Shown here piece after piece: positions 25,356 to 34,411 of a stretch of DNA of 64,000 nt (position 1 is its first letter; every line of letters begins with the position of its first letter). The position numbers were made by a program, and so were the translations under genes. The notes beneath the pieces are model-generated. The model did not search any database and had not been told where the DNA came from. It saw only the letters and a list, made by a program, of their open reading frames with translations. The DNA comes from G963665405 sp963665405 (GTDB lineage Bacteria > Chloroflexota > Dehalococcoidia > Lucifugimonadales > G963665405). The stretch spans positions 62,001-126,000 of the forward strand of contig CAXXUH010000004.1 in NCBI GenBank assembly GCA_963665405.2. Direction: 5' to 3'.

Positions 25356-27198
25356 GTACGCGAAGTCGCTGACGGTCATAGCGGTCCTGGTCCTGCTGGC
25401 GGGGCTTGGCCTCGGCTTCCAGACGATCAACTTCTGCGACTTCGAGCGCGGTGGCGACACTCCACTGGGTCTAAAACTGGGCCTCGACTTGCAGGGCGGG
25501 AGCCACCTGGAGTACCAGGCGGTGTCCGAGGACCCGGTCACCGGCGAGCCGGTGCCCCCCTCCGCCACGCAGATGGAGTCGCTACGGCGCACCATCGAGG
25601 ATAGGGTCAACAAGTCTGGGCTCGGTGAGCCGATCATCCAGCTACTGGGCGACGACCGGCTGTTGGTCCAGCTCCCGGGCGTCGACGATCCGGCGAGGGC
25701 CAAGAGCATCATCGGAGAGACGGCTCAGCTGGAGTTCAAGCACCGGTCCCTGAACGTCTCGCGAGAGATAGAGGGTCTCACGGAAACGGACGTTCTCAGC
25801 GTCACGATCGGCCCGCGTCCTACCACGACGGTCGCCACGACGACGGCCGCCGCGCCGACGGTTGCCACGACGACGAGCGCCACAACGACGGCCGCCGAGC
25901 CGGCGTCGCCGGACGCGGAGGGCGAGAGCACCGGCGAGGAGGGGTCCCAGGAGGACGAGCTCCGGGAGCTTCCTTTCCTCATCGTAGAGTTCACCGACAA
26001 CGGTGCCGAGGTGTTCGACGGGGTCCTTCAGCGGCTGATCGAAAGCTTGGTGCCGGACATCCCCGGCGGACAACTGGCCCCGAACAGCCTGTCCATTGGG
26101 TTGGAGGGGCTCCAGACCGCAACCTTCCAAGAGAGGTTCGCAGAGCGTGTCGGGGACAGCAACACCTTCGCCATCCTGCTGAGCACCGTGGGCGACGTGG
26201 GCACCGCCCGAGAGACCTTCGGAGACGAGCTGACGGTGTCGTTCGTCGAGGTCCTGGGCCTCAACGACGAGGACATAGGGCTCACGGGAGACGATCTGCT
26301 GAGGGCGTATGCCGGCCAGCACAGTGCGTCTGGCCTGCCGATCGTCAATATCGAGTTCAAATCCGAGGGGACGAGGAAGTTCGGCGAGCTGACCTCCCAG
26401 ATCGTCGGCACGAGCGACCAGATCGCAATATTCCTGGACGGCGAGGAGCTGATCGCGCCGGTCGTCACGTCGGTGATAACGGGCGGTACGGCCTTCATCC
26501 AGGGGAACTTCACGTTCGAGAGGGCCAGCGACATCGCGCTGCTGCTGGAGGCCGGCCGCCTACCCCTGCCGATCGAGCTGATCAAGGAGCAGAGCGTCGA
26601 CGCAATCCTCGGAGCGGACTCGCTTCGGAAGAGCGTCGTGGCCGGACTGATCGGCCTGGGGCTGGTCCTGCTTTTCATGGTCCTCTACTACCGGGCCCCG
26701 GGCGTGATCGCCGCGGGAGCCCTCATCATCTACACCGCCCTCCTGCTGGCGATCTTCAAGATAATCCCCGTCACTCTTACCCTTTCGGGAGTGGCGGCCG
26801 CCATCCTGTCGATAGGAATGGCGGTCGATGCGAACGTCCTGATATTCGAGAGAATGAAGGAAGAGCTGCGTGCGGGCAGAACACTGCTGTCGTCGATCAA
26901 CATCGGCTTCAACAGGGCGTGGCCCGCGATCAGGGACGGCAACGTGTCCACGCTGATAACGTGCGTCATCCTCTTCTGGTTCAGTGACACGCTGGGCGCA
27001 ACCGTCGTGAAAGGGTTCGCGATCACGCTCGCCATCGGAGTGGGCACGAGCATGTTCTCGGCCATAGTCGTGAGCCGGACCGCCCTGCGAATGCTGGCCA
27101 CCACTCGTATGGGGAGACACCTCGGAATGTTCGTCCCGGCAGGCGGGGCCGATCTGCCGCAGCAGGGGCCGGCCGCCGCCGCCCCCGCCAGGAGCTAA
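25348..27198 (+). CDS. secD: Protein translocase subunit SecD
   Basis: 616 residues. One N-terminal membrane segment, then LGLKLGLDLQGGSHLEYQ (the D1 motif), a periplasmic P1 domain and five C-terminal segments with LKEQSVDAILGADSLRKSV and GMAVDANVLIFERMKEELR. It uses the proton gradient to drive late steps of Sec export with SecF. The periplasmic domain has a low-complexity Thr/Ala then acidic insert at about residues 152-207 (VATTTAAAPTVATTTSATTT). GTG 25348 overlaps the preceding stop. Confidence 0.93.
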   Translation: MRRYAKSLTVIAVLVLLAGLGLGFQTINFCDFERGGDTPLGLKLGLDLQGGSHLEYQAVSEDPVTGEPVPPSATQMESLRRTIEDRVNKSGLGEPIIQLLGDDRLLVQLPGVDDPARAKSIIGETAQLEFKHRSLNVSREIEGLTETDVLSVTIGPRPTTTVATTTAAAPTVATTTSATTTAAEPASPDAEGESTGEEGSQEDELRELPFLIVEFTDNGAEVFDGVLQRLIESLVPDIPGGQLAPNSLSIGLEGLQTATFQERFAERVGDSNTFAILLSTVGDVGTARETFGDELTVSFVEVLGLNDEDIGLTGDDLLRAYAGQHSASGLPIVNIEFKSEGTRKFGELTSQIVGTSDQIAIFLDGEELIAPVVTSVITGGTAFIQGNFTFERASDIALLLEAGRLPLPIELIKEQSVDAILGADSLRKSVVAGLIGLGLVLLFMVLYYRAPGVIAAGALIIYTALLLAIFKIIPVTLTLSGVAAAILSIGMAVDANVLIFERMKEELRAGRTLLSSINIGFNRAWPAIRDGNVSTLITCVILFWFSDTLGATVVKGFAITLAIGVGTSMFSAIVVSRTALRMLATTRMGRHLGMFVPAGGADLPQQGPAAAAPARS

Positions 27199-27199
27199 C

Positions 27200-28129
27200 G
27201 TGGACGTCATCAAATACCGGCGCTGGCTCTTCCTGCTCTCCCTTGTCATAATCGTGCCGGGCGTGGTGTTCCTGATATCGGCCCCAGGCCTCAGGGCGGG
27301 GATCGACTTCACGGGAGGCTCGACCACCACGTTCCAATTCGCGAACACGGTTGAGCAGCAGGACCTTCGGGACACTCTGGCAGATCTTGACCACTCCGAA
27401 GCGACGGTCCAGAAGCTGGAGGATAACACCTACTTCGTTCGCACCAAGCTGCTCGACGATGAAGACCGGAGCGCGATCATCGCCGGGCTGGAGGCCGCTC
27501 TGTCGGAAGACGGGGTCGAGGTCCTGAGCTTCGACCTCGTGTCGCCCGTGGTGGCAAGCCGCACGGTGCTCAACGCATTCTGGGCCGTCCTGGCCGCGGC
27601 CGTCGGCATCTTCTTGTATCTGTGGTGGGCGTTCCGCAGCGTGCCGAAGCCCTTCCGGTACGGCGTCGCCGCCATAATCGCGCTGCTGCACGACACGGTG
27701 ATCGTTCTGGGCATCTTCGCCATCCTCGGAAGCGTTGCCGAGGTCGAAGTCAACCTGATGTTCCTGATCGCGGTGCTGACCGTCATTGGATACAGCGTGA
27801 ACGACACCATCGTGGTCTTCGACCGCCTTCGGGAGAACATACTGTACTTCCCGAACCGGACCCTGAACGAGAACGTCAACGTGAGCATCTCGGAGACCCT
27901 GGGGCGGTCGCTCAACACCAGCTTCACGCTCCTGTTCGCGATACTCGCGCTGATGCTGTTCGGCGGTCCCACGATCCGCGAGTTCCTTCTGGTTCTTCTG
28001 ATCGGGGTCGCCGCCGGGACATACAGCTCCATCGCGGTAGCCGCCCAGGTGCTGGTGATCTGGGAGAACGGCGACGTCGGACGACTCTTCAGGCGCTTAC
28101 GCTCGACCCAGCCGTCGACCACGGCATAA
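27200..28129 (+). CDS. secF: Protein translocase subunit SecF
   Basis: 309 residues and six membrane segments. GIDFTGGSTTTFQF is the SecF family start, and VIGYSVNDTIVVFDRLREN with RSLNTSFTLLFAILALMLFGG the C-terminal signature. GTG 27200 has AGGAG seven bases upstream, one base after the secD stop, so the two are translated together. With SecD it forms the SecDF accessory complex of the SecYEG channel. Confidence 0.93.
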   Translation: MDVIKYRRWLFLLSLVIIVPGVVFLISAPGLRAGIDFTGGSTTTFQFANTVEQQDLRDTLADLDHSEATVQKLEDNTYFVRTKLLDDEDRSAIIAGLEAALSEDGVEVLSFDLVSPVVASRTVLNAFWAVLAAAVGIFLYLWWAFRSVPKPFRYGVAAIIALLHDTVIVLGIFAILGSVAEVEVNLMFLIAVLTVIGYSVNDTIVVFDRLRENILYFPNRTLNENVNVSISETLGRSLNTSFTLLFAILALMLFGGPTIREFLLVLLIGVAAGTYSSIAVAAQVLVIWENGDVGRLFRRLRSTQPSTTA

Positions 28130-28280
28130 CGGGTCCCGCGCGCTAGCCCCGAGCCTCTCAGCCACTGTCGACGAGGTCGGCGGCCGCCGCCACTTCGCTC
28201 CGAGCTATCCCCTCAAACAGCCTGTATAATGGCCATGCAGTTGGGCAGACAGAGCGGGCCGTTGTTCCGGGAGGGTTTCT

Positions 28281-29135
28281 ATGAAGATCGGGGCGCACAT
28301 GTCGACGGCCGGCGGCGTGGACACTGCCATCGACCGGGCGGTCGAGATGGGAGCGGAGGCGGTCCAGATCTTCGCCTCGTCGCCACGCGCCTGGGCCTTC
28401 AAACCCCTTAAGGAGGACACGGTCATCGCCTTCCGCGAGAAGTCGGAGCGGACAGGAGTTGCCCCCACGTTTCTCCACGCGAGCTACCTCGTCAACGTCG
28501 GCGGATCCCAGGAGCTGCTCGAGAAGTCGATAAACTCCCTGGTCGACCACCTGGGCGCGGCCAGCCAGATCGGGGCCGCCGGCGTAATCTTCCACGGCGG
28601 CAGTCACAAGGGCGTGGGCTTCGACGGAGTCCTGCCGCAGGCGACCGACGCGCTGCGCCAGGTCCTCGACAGGACTCCCGACGACGTGTGGCTGATCATC
28701 GAGAACGCCGCGGGAATGGGCAACCACATCGGGGCATCCTTCAAGGAGATAGGCCGGCTGATGGACGCCGTCGACAGCCCTCGCATGATGACCTGCCTCG
28801 ACACTCAGCACGCCTTCGCGGCCGGGTACGACATCGCCCACGCCGAGGGAATAGATGCCGCTATGGACGAGCTCGACAGGGAGATAGGCCTGTCGCGGTT
28901 GGTTGCGGTGCATGCCAACGACAGCAAGATGGAGCTGAGCGCGGGCGTCGACCGGCACGAGAACATCGGCGACGGCACGATGGGCACCGAGGGGTTTGAG
29001 GTCATCATGGGACACCCGGCCTTTTGCGACGTGCCCTTCCTTCTGGAGGTGCCGGGAATCGAGGACCACGGTCCGGACAAGGAGAACGTCGACCGGCTGA
29101 AGGCCATCCGGTCGAGACTCGGGGTCCCGGCGTGA
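28281..29135 (+). CDS. nfo: Endonuclease IV (AP endonuclease)
   Basis: 284 residues, normal length. It cleaves DNA 5' to abasic sites using three zinc ions. Visible: MKIGAHMSTAGGV, IFHGGSHKGVG, WLIIENAAGMGNHIGASF, CLDTQHAFAAGYD, VHANDSKMELSAGVDRHENI and PFLLEVPG. The metal-binding His, Glu and Asp residues in these blocks are all present. GGGAGGG precedes ATG 28281. A TATAAT at 28225-28230 may be its -10 box. Confidence 0.93.
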   Translation: MKIGAHMSTAGGVDTAIDRAVEMGAEAVQIFASSPRAWAFKPLKEDTVIAFREKSERTGVAPTFLHASYLVNVGGSQELLEKSINSLVDHLGAASQIGAAGVIFHGGSHKGVGFDGVLPQATDALRQVLDRTPDDVWLIIENAAGMGNHIGASFKEIGRLMDAVDSPRMMTCLDTQHAFAAGYDIAHAEGIDAAMDELDREIGLSRLVAVHANDSKMELSAGVDRHENIGDGTMGTEGFEVIMGHPAFCDVPFLLEVPGIEDHGPDKENVDRLKAIRSRLGVPA

Positions 29136-29184
29136 AGGGTCCGGTCCCTGTGTCCGGGCAACCTGGGCCGGCGCGGAGACGTAT

Positions 29185-30297
29185 TTGACGGAGGCCGACG
29201 ACCGGTCGCGCGCGCAGCAGTATCGGGCCTATCTGAAGTCCGAGTTGGACGCCGCGACAATGTACAAGGTTCTCGCGGAAAGGGAAGACGACCCGAAGAG
29301 GGCGGAGCTTTTCGAGAGGCTCGTCGAGGCCGAGGTGCGTCATGCCAGACGCTGGGCCGAGAAGCTGGGGATCGAGCCGCCGGTCATCGATGGCAGAAGG
29401 CTGGGAATGGGTAGCCGGCTTCTGTTGATCGGCGCGAGGGTGTTCGGCATCGGCAGGATGCTGCCGATGCTGGCCAGGACCGAGGAGTTCGGACTACGGG
29501 GAGGGTACCGGGCGGACCCCGAGGCGAGGGACATCGCCCGCGAGGAACGACAGCACGCACGTGCCCTGAGGAGCCTGTCCGGCTCTGGGACCCCCGCGAA
29601 GGTCGAGAGAACGCACTTCGTGATGGCCGGAGGCAACGTCCGCGCGGCGGTGCTCGGCGTCAACGACGGGCTGGTCTCCAACTTCAGCCTCGTCATGGGC
29701 GTCGCCGGGGGGACGAGCGACCCCTCGTTCGTGCTTTTGGCCGGGGTCGCGGGGCTGCTGGCCGGTGCCTTCTCCATGGCCGCCGGGGAGTACGTTTCCG
29801 TCCGGTCCCAGCGCGACATGTACGAGTACCAGATCAGCAGAGAGCAGGCTGAGCTCGATGAGTGGCCCGAAGACGAAGAGGAGGAGCTGAAGCTCATCTA
29901 CGAGGCAAAGGGCCTCACCGAGGAGGAGGCCGCTGTCGTAGCCAAGCGTGTGATGGAGACACCCGGCGTCGCTCTCGAAACGATGGTTCGCGAGCAGCTT
30001 GGCATGGATCCGGCGGACCTCGGCTCTCCGATCGGGGCCAGCCTGTTCTCCTTCGTTGCGTTCGTGATGGGAGCGCTGATACCGATACTGCCTTATGTCG
30101 TCGATGCGGGAGGCGTGTCATTCACCTTGAGCGCCGCGCTGAGCGCAGGGGCCCTGATGGTCGTGGGCGGCGCAACCGCTCTTATGGCGGGCAAGACCCT
30201 CCTATGGGGTTCGCTCAGGATGTTCCTGGCCGGCGGATCGGCGGCTGCGGTGACCTACGGTGTGGGACGCCTGATAGGAGTCTCTATCGGCGGCTAG
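29185..30297 (+). CDS. Rubrerythrin-like/VIT1 membrane protein (MbfA type)
   Basis: 370 residues. Residues about 10-145 are a ferritin-like domain: YRAYLKSELDAATMYKVLAE, LVEAEVRHARRWAEKLG and DIAREERQHARALRSL supply E and ExxH iron ligands. Residues about 155-370 form a VIT1/CCC1 membrane domain with FVMAGGNVRAAVLGVNDGLVSNFSLVMGVAGG and five hydrophobic segments. Such fusions act as iron or manganese exporters that limit metal stress. TTG 29185 follows GGAGACG. Confidence 0.88.
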   Translation: MTEADDRSRAQQYRAYLKSELDAATMYKVLAEREDDPKRAELFERLVEAEVRHARRWAEKLGIEPPVIDGRRLGMGSRLLLIGARVFGIGRMLPMLARTEEFGLRGGYRADPEARDIAREERQHARALRSLSGSGTPAKVERTHFVMAGGNVRAAVLGVNDGLVSNFSLVMGVAGGTSDPSFVLLAGVAGLLAGAFSMAAGEYVSVRSQRDMYEYQISREQAELDEWPEDEEEELKLIYEAKGLTEEEAAVVAKRVMETPGVALETMVREQLGMDPADLGSPIGASLFSFVAFVMGALIPILPYVVDAGGVSFTLSAALSAGALMVVGGATALMAGKTLLWGSLRMFLAGGSAAAVTYGVGRLIGVSIGG

Positions 30298-30322
30298 GAG
30301 CCGCTTCCAAGAGAAGAGGACG

Positions 30323-30395
30323 AGGAGTGTAGAGGGGCAGAGCTCCTCGCCGGGAGTCTGAGGGTGTCCCTCAGATATCCTTTTCCTCCGTTCCG
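30323..30395 (+). repeat. Dispersed intergenic repeat, copy
   Basis: Reads GAGTGTAGAGGGGCAGAGC, then CGCCGGGAGTCTGAGGGTGT and CCCTCAGATATCCTTTTCC. It is followed 107 bases on by a near-identical copy, giving a tandem pair between the VIT1-type gene and the protease gene. Confidence 0.8.
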
Positions 30396-30429
30396 TGGGG
30401 AACGCATTTGGAGTTGCCAGAACCAGAAG

Positions 30430-30502
30430 GGGAGTGCAGAGGGGCGGAGCTCCTCGCCGGGAGTCTGAGGGTGTCCCTCAGATATCTCTTCCCCCTTTTT
30501 CG
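30430..30502 (+). repeat. Dispersed intergenic repeat, copy
   Basis: Near-identical to 30323-30395: GAGTGCAGAGGGGCGGAGC, CGCCGGGAGTCTGAGGGTGT, CCCTCAGATATCTCTTCCCC. The CTGAGGGTGTCCCTCAG part is a hairpin, and the T-rich end could act as a terminator for the upstream gene. Confidence 0.8.
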
Positions 30503-30567
30503 CAAGAGGAGGCGGGGGCGATAGCGAAGATGGGCAAACGACCGCTGGACCAGGAGGACAACCCGTT

Positions 30568-31275
30568 CTGAAAACCTCGATTCGCCTGGGAAGGATTCTC
30601 GGTGTGAGCGTCAGAATTCACTACTCCTGGCTTGCTGTCGTGGGAGTGGTGGCCTGGACGGTCGCCCAGGGATACCTGCCGGACCGATATCCGGGCTGGT
30701 CCGTGGCGACGTACTGGGCTGTCGGCGCGACCGCCGCCCTGCTGCTGTTCGCGTCGGTGCTGATCCACGAGCTTGCCCACTCCGTTGTCGCCAGGGCTCG
30801 AGGATTTGAGGTCGACGGGATCACGCTGTTCCTGTTTGGAGGTGTGAGCCGCGTCAGGTCCGAGTCGAAGACGGCCCGGGACGAGCTCGTCATCACGCTC
30901 GCCGGGCCGATGAGCAGCCTGCTGATGGGAGCGGCCCTCTGGGGTCTCGCGTCGTTGGTCCCATCGGGGCCCGAGTCGGCGGCCGCCGTGCTGGAGATGC
31001 TGTGGTTCTCCAACATCGTCCTGGCGGTCTTCAACCTGCTGCCACTCTATCCGCTGGACGGCGGACGGACCCTTCGCGCCGTCGTCTGGGGGCTGAGCGG
31101 GAGCCTTCAGAAGGGCACCGGCGTGGCCACGAGGGTAGGAGAGGCGGGCGGACTGGGACTGGCGGGTCTAGGGGCCATACTCCTGTTTCGTGGCGACTGG
31201 TGGGGCGCGCTTGGCCTTGCGTCCGTGGGGCTGTTCCTGCACATGACCGCGTCGTCGTCGAGGCGTGAGGCTTAG
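30568..31275 (+). CDS. Site-2 protease family membrane metalloprotease (M50)
   Basis: About 236 residues. HELAHSVVARARGF is the HExxH zinc site and NLLPLYPLDGGRTL the second ligand motif (NxxPxxxLDGGR). About six hydrophobic segments. The N-terminal KTSIRLGRILGVSVRIHYSW matches the family only if translation begins upstream of GTG 30604; the sole in-frame candidate is CTG 30568, 10 bases after AGGAGG. If GTG 30604 is used, that block is lost. It probably cleaves membrane-bound regulators. No CBS domain follows. Confidence 0.85.
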   Translation: MKTSIRLGRILGVSVRIHYSWLAVVGVVAWTVAQGYLPDRYPGWSVATYWAVGATAALLLFASVLIHELAHSVVARARGFEVDGITLFLFGGVSRVRSESKTARDELVITLAGPMSSLLMGAALWGLASLVPSGPESAAAVLEMLWFSNIVLAVFNLLPLYPLDGGRTLRAVVWGLSGSLQKGTGVATRVGEAGGLGLAGLGAILLFRGDWWGALGLASVGLFLHMTASSSRREA

Positions 31276-31297
31276 CTTGAAAGGACATCGAGATCGG

Positions 31298-32053
31298 ATG
31301 GCCGGTCGAGTAACCGTATACGCTCGCAAGGGCTGAGCTACCTGCGCTAGGACGAAGGAGTTTCTTTCGGATAACGGCGTGGAGTTCGTGGAGCGCGACG
31401 TGGACCGAGACCGCGCGGCCATGGACGATCTGCGGGCCCTCGGGCTGCGGTCCGTTCCGGTGACGGTCGTTGGCGATACGCGCATCGTCGGCTTCCGGGC
31501 ACGCGAGCTTGCCGAGGCCCTCGGCCTTGCGCTGGACCCCAAGCCGCGGGACCCTGCCGAGACGATCCCTCTACTGGACAGGCTCCTGGTCGCCGTCCGC
31601 CGAGCCGTGCTCCAGCTGCCCGAGGACAGACTGGACTACAGCGCTCCGGACAGGGACCGCCCGATGCGGGAGTTCGCCTGCCATATCTTCAGCGCGGCCC
31701 AGATGACCGTCCGCGGAATCTCCACGGGCGCCCTGCCGGTCCTGGACACCGCCGGACAGGAGGTGTCGGGTCTCTGGGACCAGACTCCCGGTCGGATCGC
31801 TGAGCTCGGCGGCCGGGTGATCGCCGAGCTCAGGACTTGGGCCGCCGATCAGGACCCGGACCCTCTGAGGAGCCCGCCGAAGGACGCCGCCGGTGACAAG
31901 AGCGGCGCAGAGCTGCTCGACATCATCGCCGGCCATACCGCCCACCATCTCCGCCAGCTCTACTCCGTGCTCGAGAGTTTCGGCATCGAGCCGGTCGATC
32001 GGCTCCCCGACTCCGAGCTTCCGCCCGAGTATGTGCTGACGATCCTCTGGTGA
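31298..32053 (+). CDS. Candidate selenoprotein: glutaredoxin-like (UxxC) / DinB fusion
   Basis: Reading from ATG 31298 gives MAGRVTVYARKG, then UGA at 31334-31336, then ATCARTKEFLSDNGVEFVERD. The UGA falls exactly on the first cysteine of the glutaredoxin CxxC motif, leaving U-A-T-C. The thioredoxin fold continues normally with the cis-proline block LRSVPVTVVGDTRIVGF. From about residue 95 a DinB-like four-helix domain follows (MREFACHIFSAAQM, IAGHTAHHLRQLYSVLESFG) with metal-type histidines. A 7-bp hairpin lies 16 bases after UGA. Without recoding, only the part from GTG 31379 would be made, lacking the redox site. SelB and tRNA-Sec are not in the window. Confidence 0.75.
31353..31369 (+). 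promoter_or_regulatory. SECIS-like hairpin downstream of in-frame UGA
   Basis: CGAAGGA-GUU-UCUUUCG folds as seven base pairs (one G-U) with a three-base loop beginning with G. It starts 16 nucleotides after the UGA, with the loop about 23 nucleotides away. Bacterial SECIS elements are stems directly after UGA with a G early in the loop, about 16-37 nucleotides downstream. Confidence 0.6.
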
Positions 32054-32072
32054 GGGCGATCACCCCCTCCGC

Positions 32073-32116
32073 ATACGACAGGGGACCCCACCAAATACGA
32101 CAGGGGACCCCACCAA
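32073..32116 (+). repeat. Perfect tandem repeat, 22 bp x 2
   Basis: Two identical 22-base units beginning ATACGACAGGGGACCCCACC sit between the glutaredoxin-DinB gene and the next hydrolase. GGGGACCCC within it is palindromic. Confidence 0.9.
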
Positions 32117-32174
32117 GCGAGAATGGTTCGCCTGTACCTTGTCCATCCGTGCTGCCGGAGCTAAAGTAGCGGCT

Positions 32175-33125
32175 ATGGCATCGACGCGGAGGCCGGCTAT
32201 GAGACGAGCCGTCAGGTGGGGAATCCCGGTTGTCCTGGTTCTGTTGATCCTGGCCTACGGCCTGATCTCCTTCCTGATCGCCTCGGGCGTGACCAAAGCC
32301 GAGAGAAAAGACCAGGAAGACAATCCCGCGGCGCACGGTCTCGAGTTCGAGGAGGTGACGTTCCTTTCCCGAAAGGGTGACGTGAACCTGGGGGGATGGT
32401 ACATCGCCGACAACGAGGACGGTCCGACTCTGATATTCGTCCACGGCATCGGCAGCAACCGGTCCGACAACGACGCGGTCGAGCTGGCGGCGCGACTGGT
32501 GGAGCGGGGCTTCGACGTTCTCCTGTTCGATCTCCGGGCACACGGGACCTCCGGAGGAGACCAGGTGACCGGCGGCCAGTTCGAGAGGCTGGACGCGCTG
32601 GGAGCCTTCGACTTCCTCGTCGAGAGGGGGATCCAACCCGAAGACATCGGTCTTCTGGGGTTCTCGATGGGCGCGGGAACATCTCTGCTCGCCGCCGCAG
32701 ACGAGCCGGAGATTCGCGCCCTGGTCGTCGACAGCCCATACGCCAGGGCGACCGAGCTCATAGCCCAGGAGACAGCGAGGAAGACCATCTTTCCGCAGTG
32801 GGTCGTGCCGGTGTTCATTCCCACGACCAGGCTGATGGCACACCGGCTGTTCGGCATCGACCTGGGCTTTCTCGTCCCCGAGGATGCAGCTGCGAAGCTG
32901 TCATACCCGATCCTGGTGATCCATGGCACTGCCGACACCAGAATCCCTACCGAGCACGGGGAGCGGGTGTACGCGGCGGCGCCGGCCGGAAGCGAGATAT
33001 GGCTCGTGCCCGGCGTCGATCACGTCGACGCCTTCAAGGAGTATCCGGACGAGTACGTCGATCGCCTGACCGGGTATTTCGAGGAGCGGCTCGATGTCCC
33101 GGTCGGGCTCTCGAACACCCCCTGA
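32175..33125 (+). CDS. Membrane-anchored alpha/beta hydrolase (S33-like)
   Basis: About 316 residues. An N-terminal membrane anchor (IPVVLVLLILAYGLISFLIA) is followed by FVHGIGSNRSDN, LLFDLRAHGTSGG, the nucleophile elbow GFSMGAG, and VIHGTADTRIP (acid) with PGVDHVDAF (histidine). It resembles the BAAT/S33 hydrolases that face the cell exterior. ATG 32175 gives the best signal anchor; there is no strong ribosome site. Substrate unknown. Confidence 0.86.
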   Translation: MASTRRPAMRRAVRWGIPVVLVLLILAYGLISFLIASGVTKAERKDQEDNPAAHGLEFEEVTFLSRKGDVNLGGWYIADNEDGPTLIFVHGIGSNRSDNDAVELAARLVERGFDVLLFDLRAHGTSGGDQVTGGQFERLDALGAFDFLVERGIQPEDIGLLGFSMGAGTSLLAAADEPEIRALVVDSPYARATELIAQETARKTIFPQWVVPVFIPTTRLMAHRLFGIDLGFLVPEDAAAKLSYPILVIHGTADTRIPTEHGERVYAAAPAGSEIWLVPGVDHVDAFKEYPDEYVDRLTGYFEERLDVPVGLSNTP

Positions 33126-33234
33126 CCGCGCCTCCCGGACGCGTTCGGCTGCACGGTGGCTATTGAGAATCTCCTCTTGAATCTGTCCGACGGTGAGCGT
33201 ACAGTTTACCGAGCTACTTTCAGGAGGTGTCAAT

Positions 33235-34410
33235 ATGCCACAAAAGGTTGATCTCCAGGACACGCCGGTCCTGGACGCCCACTGCTTCACTTTCGACGAC
33301 TCTCCCCTCTCCAGGGAGGACCTCACCCAGAAGTTCTGGCTCGCCGGGGTCGAGCTCAGAGACGCTCAGGGGGGAGCCTTCGGCCGGAGGGATGTCAGCT
33401 ATCTGGAGCACTCCGTCGCGTTCAAGGAGTTCGTGATGGGGATGTCCGCATTCCTGTCGTGCGCTCCCTCGGCCGACGAGATCATCAGGGCCCGGGCGGA
33501 GCGGATGAAGGACTTCAAAGGGTACGTGAAGGCTCTCGCGGAGGACGCGGGGATCAAAGTGCTGGTCGTGGACAACGGCTTGCAGACGATGAGCTACGTC
33601 GACGAGTTCGCCGCGAGCTATCCTGCGGCGATCAGGAAGACGTTCCGGTTCGAGACCCTGATCCGCGATCTGTTGAACACCGAAAGGAGCTTCGACGCCC
33701 TGGTGTCCGCCTACGACAGGGGAGTCGAGGACGCGGTCCGGGTCCACGGATGCGTCTCGTTCAAGTCGGTCATCGCCTATCGGACCGGCCTGAACATACA
33801 GAAGGTGAGTGAGGGCGAGGCGTCCAGAGACTTCGACTCCAGAGCCGACCGGATCACGTGGTTCGGGCCGCACGTGAAGAAGCTCCGCGACTTCCTCCTG
33901 CGCCGGGCGATCATCAGAACCGTGGACCTGGAGGTCCCGGTGCTGATCCACACGGGGATCGGGGACACCGACATAGTCGCGCCAGAATGCAGCCCGATCC
34001 TGCTGGCGAGCCTGCTGCAGGACGAGGAGGTGCTGCCTGCGAGAGTGGTCCTGATCCACGGCGGGTGGCCGTACACCTACGAGGCTGGATGGCTGGCGAA
34101 CGTGATGCCCAACGTCTACCTGGAGCTGTCGGCGGATCAGCCGCCCTTCATGCGGCCTTCGATGACCCCGCAGAGGTACGGGGACCTGCTGAAGATGGTC
34201 CCTATCCCCAAGCTCGTCTACGGCTCCGATGGGCAGGACACGCCCGAGCCTCACTGGTACTACGCGAAGTACGCCAAGCGGGCTATGGCGGGAGCTCTGG
34301 ACGGGCTGGTCGAAGAGGGCATCTACACGGTCGACGAGGCTCAAAAAGAGGGTGAGAACATCTTCTACAACAACGGAATAGCCCTGTTCGGGCTCGAAGG
34401 GGCCGTCTAG
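33235..34410 (+). CDS. FluG-like amidohydrolase (amidohydrolase_2)
   Basis: 391 residues. LDAHCFTFDD replaces the usual DxHxH start with D-A-H-C; LIHTGIGDTD, LIHGGWPYTYEAGWLA, YLELSADQP and KLVYGSDGQDTPEPHWY supply the barrel histidines and aspartate of the amidohydrolase fold. It resembles the N-terminal domain of FluG proteins, whose C-terminal half is a glutamine-synthetase-like ligase; such a ligase lies 2.7 kb away. ATG 33235 has AGGAGGTG upstream. It is one base from the next gene. Confidence 0.85.
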   Translation: MPQKVDLQDTPVLDAHCFTFDDSPLSREDLTQKFWLAGVELRDAQGGAFGRRDVSYLEHSVAFKEFVMGMSAFLSCAPSADEIIRARAERMKDFKGYVKALAEDAGIKVLVVDNGLQTMSYVDEFAASYPAAIRKTFRFETLIRDLLNTERSFDALVSAYDRGVEDAVRVHGCVSFKSVIAYRTGLNIQKVSEGEASRDFDSRADRITWFGPHVKKLRDFLLRRAIIRTVDLEVPVLIHTGIGDTDIVAPECSPILLASLLQDEEVLPARVVLIHGGWPYTYEAGWLANVMPNVYLELSADQPPFMRPSMTPQRYGDLLKMVPIPKLVYGSDGQDTPEPHWYYAKYAKRAMAGALDGLVEEGIYTVDEAQKEGENIFYNNGIALFGLEGAV

Positions 34411-34411
34411 C

